Made by a program: the position numbers and the translations under genes. 64,000 nt of DNA. It comes from CALODP01 sp942492055 (GTDB taxonomy: Bacteria > Bacteroidota > Ignavibacteria > Ignavibacteriales > Melioribacteraceae). The stretch lies in NCBI GenBank assembly GCA_942492055.1, contig CALODP010000025.1, positions 270,717 to 334,716 of the forward strand. The letters are read 5' to 3'. Positions 17,614 to 25,515 of this stretch are shown here, piece after piece (the first letter of the stretch is position 1; the number at the start of each line of letters is the position of its first letter). The notes under the pieces are model-generated. The model saw nothing but the letters and a program-made list of their open reading frames with translations. It had not been told where the DNA came from and made no database searches.

Positions 17614-18198
17614 TCATCGGAACAGCTATGTTACTTGATTGTTTAGTATTGTGGGGCAGGCGCTTCGGACTCCGGTTATGAGGAATTCCATTGTGTTCAC
17701 ATGTATTGCTATTTACTCAAGAGTTGCGGAAAGAAAATTATTTCCGATAAGATATAAGTCCTCTTAGATTAAGATAATATCCAGCACCCCGACCTTGTCG
17801 GGATCCGAGACCTACAGCGCATTAGTCCTATTTCTAATGACTGTTTTAGAAAAAAGTTTCCGAAAAGCTCTAACAATAATATCGAATGATGTTTTCCGGC
17901 GCCATAGGTGCCGGTATCTTGGTAGCAGATGGATTCCATCCACGAAATTGAGCGCCGTAGGTGCGACATATGATATCCATGGGTATTCTAGGGGGATAAG
18001 GTAATTGATAATATCATTTCGGTAATTATTTATTATAATATGGAACTATCCTGAAGGAGAGTCAGTTGTCAGGTATGTTACCTCAAAATATTTGTTGTGA
18101 TTATTATCGGACTATCTTAACTTGCAACAATTATCGAGGGCAATGGAGAAAGAGGAATTTACAGATAATTCTTTCTTTCCGAATGGTAACATATTCGT
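17614..18198. other. Gene-free stretch after array 1 containing hairpins
   Basis: No credible gene. It contains a perfect short hairpin CCCGAC-CTT-GTCGGG (17788-17802), a CATTAG/CTAATG hairpin near 17819-17839, and the REP-like pair annotated separately. The last 190 bp before the histidine kinase are AT-rich, and no promoter could be assigned with confidence. Confidence 0.7.
17895..17975 (+). repeat. REP-like double hairpin, copy 1
   Basis: Hairpin one is CCGGCGCC-ATA-GGTGCCGG (17896-17914). Hairpin two is GCGCC-GTA-GGTGC (17952-17964), followed by a CATAT tail. The two start 56 bp apart. The same pair recurs at 37880-37960 with near-identical stems (GCGCC-RTA-GGTGC core, shared ATCT-GGTAG segment after hairpin one). 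This is the form expected of REP/BIME elements moved by RAYT transposases; no RAYT gene is in the window. Confidence 0.85.
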
Positions 18199-19845
18199 AT
18201 GAAGAATGATCAAATTCTAAAGAGGGAAATAAAGAAGGTGATAATCGCGCCTCTACAAATTATCGCTGCCTTAACGGTGATAGCAGGTGTTTTCGCGCTA
18301 TTGTTCGAAGTGACTTATTTTGCCGAGTTTTCTTGGGAAATATATTTCGGGAGATTATTGGCAACGGCGGTCGGTTTCTGGGTGTTCGCGATGACTTTTT
18401 TCTCAAAAGGAAAGCGGCACGCAATACTACTTGTGCATGTACTTCTTCTCACAATAATCGCTTCCTTTGCGTCGATAATTTATCAAATCCCTAAATCACT
18501 CTTTGTAAATTCTCATATCCTTGCGTTGTTGATCTTTACCGCGGCCATCTTTCTGAGTTGGGATGTGAAGAATCAAATAGTTGTAGCGATATACTACAAT
18601 ATACTCTTTGCCGGTTCGATATTGTTGAGCGACAGTTCGATCTATTTTTTGCCGAACATGTTCTCTTCGGTTCTCTTTGTCGGATTTATTAGTCTAATGA
18701 GTATCGCCGCAAGTTCCATTAACTATAATTTGCGAAAAAAGACAATCGAGAAATCCTTGGAGGCGAAAGAGATATTCGAGAATTCCACCGAAGCTCTTTT
18801 TAAGGCGAGGTACAATTCCCAGATAATTACTGTAAATCCCTCCTTCGTTAAGTTGATCGGAAGTAGTGAGGGGAATAACGGGGTACACCCTAGTATCAAT
18901 GATTTGTTCATCGATTCGGGAGATTATAATCAGTTTATAAATGAACTTAGCAGTATCGGTATCATTCGCAATTTCATAACGAAAATAAAATCGGTGGATG
19001 GTTATGAGATAATGGCTAGCATCAACGCGAGATTGACAATTGATGAAAAATCGCAACCGATATTTATTGAGGGAAGCATTCAGGATATTACGGAAAGACT
19101 GGAAGCGGAAGAGAAGATAAAGGAATATAATCTTGAGTTGAAGTTGGTGAACGATAGTAAGGATAAGTTCTTCTCAATTGTGGCGCATGATCTGATTAGT
19201 CCCTTTAGTGTTTTACTTGGGTACACGGAAATACTAACATCCGAATATGATGACTTGACCGACGCTGAGAGATCGCAGTTCATAAAGGATATTAATTCCG
19301 TGGCAAGCAAATCATTTTCTTTATTGGAGAATTTGCTGGACTGGTCCAGAATACAAACCGGAAGAATTCAGTTCGATCCTTTCGAGCTGGGATTGTTTGC
19401 GGTGTCGGCTGATGTGATGCTTTTGTATGAAGAAGGAGCCAAGAAGAAGGGGATAAAGCTGGTGAATAAAATCCCGAGTGAGCATAAGGTCTTTGCCGAT
19501 AATAATATGCTTCACGCAATATTCAGGAATCTGGTAGCCAATGCGATTAAGTTCACGGATCAGGGAGGGATAGTCGCTATTGCTTCGGAAGATGAGGGGG
19601 ATTATTTCAAAATATCTGTTATGGATTCCGGAGTCGGGATGAAGGAGAGTATGGTAAAGGATCTGTTTAAGATAGATATTCATCACTCTACAAGAGGAAC
19701 ACGGAAAGAGAAAGGAACCGGATTGGGTCTGGTTCTGTGTCAGGAATTTATCAAGAAACATAATGGTAAGATATGGGTGGAAAGTTCTCCCGATAGAGGA
19801 TCGAAATTCTTTTTCACACTTCCCAAAAAAAATATCTTCCTCTGA
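18199..19845 (+). CDS. Membrane PAS-domain sensor histidine kinase (orphan)
   Basis: 548 residues. The first 180 hold about six hydrophobic helices with no large periplasmic loop. A PAS domain follows (about residues 190-300; IFENSTEALFKARYNSQIITVNPSF, ending IEGSIQDITERLEAEE). The dimerisation/phosphoacceptor domain carries H330 in FSIVAHDLISPF. The ATP-binding domain shows the N-box (FRNLVANAIKFTD), G1 (DSGVGM) and G2 (GTGLGL) motifs, so it should be active. No response regulator is next to it, so its partner is elsewhere. It is flanked by a gene-free repeat region upstream and an Ig-like lipoprotein downstream. The signal is unknown; the integral-membrane sensor suggests a membrane or intracellular cue. 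Confidence 0.92.
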   Translation: MKNDQILKREIKKVIIAPLQIIAALTVIAGVFALLFEVTYFAEFSWEIYFGRLLATAVGFWVFAMTFFSKGKRHAILLVHVLLLTIIASFASIIYQIPKSLFVNSHILALLIFTAAIFLSWDVKNQIVVAIYYNILFAGSILLSDSSIYFLPNMFSSVLFVGFISLMSIAASSINYNLRKKTIEKSLEAKEIFENSTEALFKARYNSQIITVNPSFVKLIGSSEGNNGVHPSINDLFIDSGDYNQFINELSSIGIIRNFITKIKSVDGYEIMASINARLTIDEKSQPIFIEGSIQDITERLEAEEKIKEYNLELKLVNDSKDKFFSIVAHDLISPFSVLLGYTEILTSEYDDLTDAERSQFIKDINSVASKSFSLLENLLDWSRIQTGRIQFDPFELGLFAVSADVMLLYEEGAKKKGIKLVNKIPSEHKVFADNNMLHAIFRNLVANAIKFTDQGGIVAIASEDEGDYFKISVMDSGVGMKESMVKDLFKIDIHHSTRGTRKEKGTGLGLVLCQEFIKKHNGKIWVESSPDRGSKFFFTLPKKNIFL

Positions 19846-20147
19846 AACGGTAGTTCTTACCTGTATATTTCTTCCTGAGTTAATCCGAACGGAGGCAAGG
19901 AAGGTGATATTTTCCTATTCGGTAATAATGTTAAAAAGAGTTTGAAAGAAACTACCCGATAAACGAAAATAGAAGATTATAATATAGTGAGTGGCACAAT
20001 AATTGAAAAATATTTTAATGGTAGTTTTCAAGTAATGGTGATTGATATAAACGGAATAAATAATTACTTTGAAAATAAATTATCACTCACAAAGAATTCA
20101 CGCTAGCCAACCGAAAAAAAGAAAGAAAAAATATAGACGGGGAAAGA
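19846..20147. other. AT-rich intergenic region upstream of the Ig-like lipoprotein
   Basis: About 300 bp without a gene. GTGAGTG near 19987 and CACTCAC near 20084 are complementary but nearly 100 bp apart, so a functional hairpin is doubtful. The region probably holds the promoter of the lipoprotein gene, but no convincing -35/-10 pair was found. Confidence 0.5.
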
Positions 20148-23100
20148 ATGAAGAAGAGTTTTTATCTGCTAATTGCGACATTACTATTACTAATCTCTTG
20201 CGAACTTAAAGAAGAAAAAGATGATACCTCTCCCGTTACACCCGGGGAAGTCACTTTGGATATTACTTCACCTACCGATGGGGATTCGCTGACAGTTGCC
20301 GGAAGTTACGAGATCAAATGGGAAAGTAACTCATCGCAAAAGCTAATCATCGACTACACGAAAGACAACGGCGCGAACTGGGTTTCCGTTGCCAGAAATA
20401 TTGAGAATGACGGTAGCTATATCTGGAGCCCGATTCCGAACGCGGTATCCGAGCAGTGCAGAATTCGTTTGATGACGGCAGATAGCGCGACAACAGCGTT
20501 AAGTGACGGATTTTTTAAGATTGTTTCCTCCGGAGTGAAAAGCATTAAGGTAAACAGCCCGAACGGAGGAGAACTTCTTTTGGTGGGAGAATCTTTCGAT
20601 ATAAAATGGTTGGCTATTGGTGTTCAGAATGTAAAGATAGATTTTTCGATTGATAGCGGTGCGAACTGGAATACTATTGTTGAAAGCTATCCTGCTGATA
20701 GCGCTAAATATAGATGGAGTCCGATTCCTAATTTCTTATCCCAATCTTGTTTGATTAAAATATCTGACGTAGAAAATGATAAGTTGAGTGACGTTAGTGA
20801 TTTGGTCTTTAAGATAAGTACCCCGAAGGAAATTGTTGTTACCTCCCCGAACGGCGGAGAGATATGGATGGGGAATTCGGCGCAGGTGATAACCTGGAGC
20901 AGTTCGAATGTTGCGAATGTTTCCATTCACTATACAATAGACAACGGGATTACATGGAAAGAGATAGTTGCTTCAACTCCTAGTGACGGTTACTATAGTT
21001 GGGATCCTGTTGAGAATACTCCTTCGAATAACGCTAAGATAATGATAATTAATGCGGACGGAGGTTTCCCTTCCGATCAGAGTGACGAAGTATTTTCAAT
21101 TGCTCCCGAGCAGGCAATTCAGATTCTTTCTCCTGCCGGTGGTGAGCAATGGAAGGCCGGTTCGAATCAATATATAAGATGGACTGCTTTAACGGATAAC
21201 TCTCCTGCTAAGCAAGGGATTCCGGTTTCTGTTCAAAGCAAAAAAGCAAATGACAGAGAAATGGTTTCAAAGGGAAGCAAGAGAAAATTATCCAAAGTAA
21301 ACAGAATCGGGAATGTTGATTCCCCTGAAAAAGTAACCGGCGGTTCTATTGAAAAAGTTAAGATCGAATATAGTGTGAACAGCGGCGCGGAATGGTTTAC
21401 GATAACAGATAGTGTAGATAATAGTGGCGCTTACTTGTGGGAGAACATTCCAAGTCATAATTCTTCATTATGTTTGATTAGAATTAGTGATGCGGATGAC
21501 GGTCTGCCGATGGTAGTGACGAATAGACCATTCTCGATCTTTACCGAGTTACCGGAAGAATTGACTATAGTTACCCCTAACGGTGATGAGAAATGGATAT
21601 ACAATCAGATGCATGTCATCGAATGGACTTCGGCCGGAGTGGAGAAAGTTACTCTTCAATATAGTCTGGATAACGGACAGAGCTGGGAAAATATAGTCGA
21701 AGGTTACAAATCATACGGAGCTTATCAATGGGATCCTCCGAATGTGGTTTCTTCTCAAGCACGAATAAGAATAATAGATGTAAGCGCTGCGGCTGGCACT
21801 CCACCGTTGAGCGACATTAGTGATAATAAATTCAGTATAACATCACCTTCAACGGAAACACCACCTGAAATACTTGTAACATCCCCGAACGGAGGAGAAA
21901 AATATACTTCAGGTGAGAATGTTGATATTACATGGGCTTCCAAGGAAGTGGCAAAAATAGAAATCGAATATTCTATTAATGGGGGAAGCAGCTGGCAAAG
22001 TATCGTGAGTGATTATGACAATGTAGGGGTGTATACTTGGGGACCTATTCCGAGTATCAACTCACGAAATTGTTTGATAAGAATAAGTGATATGAAAGAG
22101 GAAGGTGTTTTCGATCAGTCCGATAACAGTTTCGAAATATCAAATCAGATTACTGAAACCATTGCGGTGATTTCCCCGAATGGCGGCGAGGAATGGAGAG
22201 CGGGAACGGTTCAAAATATTAAATGGCAGGCCAACGCTCTACAAGCGGTTAATTTGGATTATTCGACAAACGGCGGTACAACTTGGGAATTGCTGGCGAA
22301 GGATGTTCCGAACACCGGCGCATACGAATGGAGCCTTGATCAAAGTCTTAATTCCACCAGAGCTAAAGTAAGAATCAGCGACGCAACCGACGGTGATCCT
22401 GTCGATGTTAGTGACGGCGCGTTCACGATTGCTCCGATCGAATCACTGAAAGTAACGAGTCCGTCTGCGGGACAAATAATAAGAGCCGGAGACCCGGTCA
22501 TAATTACATGGGAATCTTCGGGAATTGAAAATGTAGGTATTCAATACACAACGACAAATGGTTTGGGAAGTTTGGACGAACCACAGTTTTATATAATAAC
22601 GCCAAGTACTCCTAATAAGGGATCGTTTGAAACAACATTTTCGATTCCTTCCGACAAGTACTACATTGTTGTATTCAACGCTAACGATACAAGGGCGCCC
22701 CAAGCCAGAAGTAGCGGTAATTTCACTGTGTTGCCACAAGAGAGCAAATCGATTAGTCTTTTGGAACCGAACGGAAGCAATAATCCGGGGGATGGTGAAA
22801 ACTGGTTAGTCGGGGAAACTTACGAAATCAGATGGATTTCAAAGAAGGTTGAAAGAGTAAACATCGAATACACTTTGGATGGCGGCGCGAACTGGGATCC
22901 GATAGCAATGGATATAACTAATCATCCTCCTTACAATTGGAAAGTTGATGCTCCGGTAGGAACGCGTTCCGAGAATTGTAAGATCAGGGTTAGTGATGTT
23001 GAAGAGGAAGAAGTAATGGATGAGTCGGACGGGTACTTCACTATATTAACCGCCTTCTTGAGAGTAGACTTTCCGAATGGTGGTGAATATATTGCCCAAT

Positions 23101-23648
23101 GTGATGACGAAAGTACGGATACCGATACTCTTATTACGTGGAAATCGGCCGGCGTAGAAAGAGTAAATATCTACTATACCGTTACGAATTTGGCCGATGG
23201 AGTCTGGATTCCGGTTGTTAGTGATTATCCTTCTACCGGCGCATATAATTTGGATTATTCCACAATCCCTTATTCCGCGTTGGGTAGGATAAAAATAGAA
23301 GATGCTTCAAACACAGATTTATCCGATGAAAGTGACTCTTATGTATTCTTCAACATTTGCGCGGGAATGAAATTGTTATATCCCGATCCGGAAGGGGAAA
23401 GGATAAGTAACTCAAAAGAGGTAGAGTTTGTTTGGGAAGCTGATCCGGCAATAGGGAAAGTTGCTCTGGAATATTCTACCGATAGTGGAAAAAGCTGGAA
23501 GAAGATTACTAACGTTTCGGTAAATAGAAACGGAAAGATGAATAAGTTCCGATGGAATAATAATGAATTGCAAGGAGATAAAGTTCGTTTCAGAGTAAGA
23601 GGTAAGAATACAATTGATGAAACGAAGGATCTGAAAATCATGAAGTAG
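20148..23648 (+). CDS. Large lipoprotein with eleven Ig-like (Kre9/Knh1-type) repeats
   Basis: 1166 residues. The signal peptide ends in a lipobox (LLISC, Cys18) and an acidic Glu/Lys/Asp linker follows, so it is a lipoprotein probably exposed at the surface or in the periplasm. The rest is eleven tandem modules of about 85-110 residues, each reading roughly SPNGGE-x-W...I-x-W...V-x-I-x-YS-x-DGG-x-SW...W-x-P...C-x-I-R-I-x-D...SD-x-x-F-x-I. This matches the 'GPI-anchored Ser-Thr-rich' beta-sandwich family. Module four carries a basic insertion (about residues 350-400; Lys/Arg/Ser-rich), and modules eight and ten have longer loops. It lacks a type IX sorting tail. Likely a matrix, adhesion or carbohydrate-binding scaffold; no catalytic domain was seen. 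Confidence 0.88.
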   Translation: MKKSFYLLIATLLLLISCELKEEKDDTSPVTPGEVTLDITSPTDGDSLTVAGSYEIKWESNSSQKLIIDYTKDNGANWVSVARNIENDGSYIWSPIPNAVSEQCRIRLMTADSATTALSDGFFKIVSSGVKSIKVNSPNGGELLLVGESFDIKWLAIGVQNVKIDFSIDSGANWNTIVESYPADSAKYRWSPIPNFLSQSCLIKISDVENDKLSDVSDLVFKISTPKEIVVTSPNGGEIWMGNSAQVITWSSSNVANVSIHYTIDNGITWKEIVASTPSDGYYSWDPVENTPSNNAKIMIINADGGFPSDQSDEVFSIAPEQAIQILSPAGGEQWKAGSNQYIRWTALTDNSPAKQGIPVSVQSKKANDREMVSKGSKRKLSKVNRIGNVDSPEKVTGGSIEKVKIEYSVNSGAEWFTITDSVDNSGAYLWENIPSHNSSLCLIRISDADDGLPMVVTNRPFSIFTELPEELTIVTPNGDEKWIYNQMHVIEWTSAGVEKVTLQYSLDNGQSWENIVEGYKSYGAYQWDPPNVVSSQARIRIIDVSAAAGTPPLSDISDNKFSITSPSTETPPEILVTSPNGGEKYTSGENVDITWASKEVAKIEIEYSINGGSSWQSIVSDYDNVGVYTWGPIPSINSRNCLIRISDMKEEGVFDQSDNSFEISNQITETIAVISPNGGEEWRAGTVQNIKWQANALQAVNLDYSTNGGTTWELLAKDVPNTGAYEWSLDQSLNSTRAKVRISDATDGDPVDVSDGAFTIAPIESLKVTSPSAGQIIRAGDPVIITWESSGIENVGIQYTTTNGLGSLDEPQFYIITPSTPNKGSFETTFSIPSDKYYIVVFNANDTRAPQARSSGNFTVLPQESKSISLLEPNGSNNPGDGENWLVGETYEIRWISKKVERVNIEYTLDGGANWDPIAMDITNHPPYNWKVDAPVGTRSENCKIRVSDVEEEEVMDESDGYFTILTAFLRVDFPNGGEYIAQCDDESTDTDTLITWKSAGVERVNIYYTVTNLADGVWIPVVSDYPSTGAYNLDYSTIPYSALGRIKIEDASNTDLSDESDSYVFFNICAGMKLLYPDPEGERISNSKEVEFVWEADPAIGKVALEYSTDSGKSWKKITNVSVNRNGKMNKFRWNNNELQGDKVRFRVRGKNTIDETKDLKIMK

Positions 23649-23721
23649 AAAAATAAATGAAATAATCAGTTTGAAAATTAAGGAAGAAAAAGTAAATTAC
23701 TGCTCTTGATTATTTCTAGCT

Positions 23722-23795
23722 GGCGCATTCGTCTAGCGGTCTAGGACATCGCCCTCTCAAGGCGGAGATCACGGGTTCAAATCCCGTATGCGCTA
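23722..23795 (+). tRNA. tRNA-Glu (anticodon CTC)
   Basis: Complete cloverleaf of 74 nt. Acceptor GGCGCAT pairs with ATGCGCT (23788-23794), the first pair being G-U. D-stem GTCT/GGAC. Anticodon stem TCGCC/GGCGG with loop CTCTCAA gives anticodon CTC at 23756-23758, reading GAG. T-arm ACGGG-TTCAAAT-CCCGT. Discriminator A at 23795; CCA is not encoded. A terminator follows directly. Confidence 0.96.
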
Positions 23796-23796
23796 C

Positions 23797-23866
23797 AAAG
23801 GGTATGATTATTAAATGCGATTGATTTTGGATTCTATTTCGCTTAATATTCATACCCTTTTTTATT
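23797..23866 (+). terminator. Terminator after tRNA-Glu
   Basis: AAAGGGTATGA (23797-23807) pairs with TCATACCCTTT (23850-23860) in an 11-bp stem, with further internal pairing and a T run that continues past the stem. Confidence 0.9.
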
Positions 23867-23885
23867 ATATGATAGGAATGATAAT

Positions 23886-24527
23886 ATGAAGTCTTCCGAA
23901 GAAAGAAAACGCATAGCTATTGAGATAATGGATATTCTGGTGCTCGAATATCCGGACGTCAAACCTGCGCTCAATTATTCCGATCCTTTCGAATTACTAA
24001 TCGCTACAATATTATCCGCCCAATGCACTGACGAGCGTGTCAATATCGTTACAAAAGATCTGTTTGTAAAGTATAAATCACCACAAGACTATTTGGATGT
24101 GGAAGTAGAAGAATTGGAAAAAGATATCTATTCCACAGGATTTTATAGGCAAAAGGGGAAAAGTATTAGAAATTGTTGTTACGAGCTACTTCAAAAATAT
24201 AACGGAAAGGTTCCGGCGGATTTCGAAGAATTGAATAAGCTTTCTGGAGTAGGAAGAAAAACAGCTTCGGTAGTGGCCGGAAACGCTTTCGGCATCCCTG
24301 CTATTGCGGTAGATACACACGTGAAAAGATTATCGAATCTAATCGGATTAGTTGATCAAAAGAATCCGGATAAAATAGAAGCAGAGTTGAAAACTCTTTT
24401 GCCGGAGAACTATTGGGTAAGTTCTTCTCACTTGTTGGCAAATCACGGACGGAAAATCTGTATCGCCAGAAGGCCAAAATGTTTGGAGTGCAAAATCAGT
24501 CATCTTTGCGAAGCATTTTCAAAATAA
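23886..24527 (+). CDS. nth: Endonuclease III (DNA glycosylase / AP lyase)
   Basis: 213 residues, the normal length. The helix-hairpin-helix segment LSGVGRKTA contains the Schiff-base lysine K125, and the catalytic aspartate is D143 in VDTHVKRL. A C-x6-C-x2-C-x5-C cluster (C192, C199, C202, C208) binds the [4Fe-4S]. It removes oxidised pyrimidines and nicks the abasic site in base-excision repair. It begins about 90 nt after tRNA-Glu and is followed 12 nt later by an HD-domain gene, so the two are likely co-transcribed. Nothing unusual. Confidence 0.97.
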   Translation: MKSSEERKRIAIEIMDILVLEYPDVKPALNYSDPFELLIATILSAQCTDERVNIVTKDLFVKYKSPQDYLDVEVEELEKDIYSTGFYRQKGKSIRNCCYELLQKYNGKVPADFEELNKLSGVGRKTASVVAGNAFGIPAIAVDTHVKRLSNLIGLVDQKNPDKIEAELKTLLPENYWVSSSHLLANHGRKICIARRPKCLECKISHLCEAFSK

Positions 24528-24539
24528 CGGGGTAGTCAA

Positions 24540-25109
24540 ATGAAATCGGATATAATGCGAGATCGTGAATATTGTCATCAATTATTGAGCGAATACACAA
24601 AATCGGAAAGCTTGCTAAAACACGCCTACACTGTTGAAGCTTGTGTGAAAGGCTATGCGGAAAAGTATAATGAAGATATTGCTTTCTGGGGGAATGTGGC
24701 TCTTTTGCACGATTTTGATTATGAAAAGTATCCTACTGCCGAAGAACATCCATACAAAGGAGCCGAGGTATTGAGAGAAAAAGGATTCAGTGATGAATTC
24801 GTTAAGGCGGTATTATCTCATGCGGAGTATACCGGAGTAACGAGAGATACCCTTCTCGAAAAGGTATTGTTTGCCTCCGATGAATTGGCCGGATTTATTA
24901 CTGCAGTGACATATGTGCGTCCTAGCAAATCGATTGATGAAGTAAAAGTGAAATCCGTCAAAAAGAAAATGAAAGATAAGGGATTTGCCAAAGCTGTATC
25001 AAGAGATGATATACTCCAAGGGGCTGAAGAATTAGGAGTCGAATTGGATGAGCATATTGGTTTTTGCATAGAGGCAATGAAGAAAGAAAAGGAATTGTTA
25101 GGCTTATAA
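24540..25109 (+). CDS. HD-domain phosphohydrolase-like protein
   Basis: 189 residues. The HD signature lies in VALLHDFDYEKYPTAEEHPYKGAEVL (HD doublet followed by a second His), with a third His in VLSHAEYTG and an Asp in FASDELAGF. This pattern fits the small COG2316-type HD hydrolases. ATG at 24540 follows a GGGG-containing stretch, and a second Met six codons in is an alternative start. The gene lies 12 nt after nth. Family members are presumed metal-dependent phosphohydrolases; the substrate is unknown. Confidence 0.85.
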   Translation: MKSDIMRDREYCHQLLSEYTKSESLLKHAYTVEACVKGYAEKYNEDIAFWGNVALLHDFDYEKYPTAEEHPYKGAEVLREKGFSDEFVKAVLSHAEYTGVTRDTLLEKVLFASDELAGFITAVTYVRPSKSIDEVKVKSVKKKMKDKGFAKAVSRDDILQGAEELGVELDEHIGFCIEAMKKEKELLGL

Positions 25110-25515
25110 AAGTGGGAGAATTAAATCCCTTGAAATAATGAAAGAAATAGATAATCTTAAGCCACGATTTTAGTAAGGATGGATTATTATTTTTTATTAT
25201 TAGAGAAATAAATTTATTGTTATCTTTACCAGGCTCAAGGAGAGCTATCAAAAATAGTAAGTGACTTATCAGGTCATTGCAAATCCGGATAACGTCTGTT
25301 TTCTCTTATTCTAAAGCAGTTGATGATGTGAAATAGATTGAATTCTTTAATATACAAAATAAACTAAATTGACTTGACAATATACCCTCAACGTAAGTAA
25401 CTTTTGAGGGATAAAATTAGGGGTACCTATAGAGAGATTTGCTACTGTTTTTGAACTTGATAACTAACACATTAACCTTTATTTGGACGATAGTCGAATA
25501 AGACTAGGGGATATA
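25110..25515. other. AT-rich regulatory region upstream of porU
   Basis: About 400 bp without a gene, strongly AT-rich. It holds the candidate promoter and dyad annotated at 25374-25410 and the ribosome binding site AGGGG (25506-25510) for porU. No repeats of the array type are present. Confidence 0.6.
25374..25410 (+). promoter_or_regulatory. Candidate promoter with overlapping dyad for the type IX secretion operon
   Basis: TTGACA (25374-25379) is followed after about 18 nt by TAACTT (25398-25403). A dyad, CCCTCAA (25385-25391) and TTGAGGG (25404-25410), straddles the -10 region. No T run follows, so it is more likely an operator or a 5' leader hairpin than a terminator. Inference from sequence alone. 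Confidence 0.4.

Noticed and set aside
16922..17617. Long open frames on both strands through array 1 (up to about 230 codons)
   Set aside because: Several overlapping frames are open at once because the period is a multiple of three; one 20-bp step shifts the peptide repeat from Ser/Lys/Arg-rich to Glu/Arg/Ala-rich; no ribosome binding sites.
19987..20090. GTGAGTG ... CACTCAC inverted pair
   Set aside because: Only seven bases with nearly 90 nt between; likely chance in AT-rich DNA.
23659..23716. GAAATAATCA / TGATTATTTC inverted repeat just before tRNA-Glu
   Set aside because: Ten perfect bases but 38 nt apart and AT-rich with no T run; considered as an attachment site, but no integrase or duplicated tRNA end is present.
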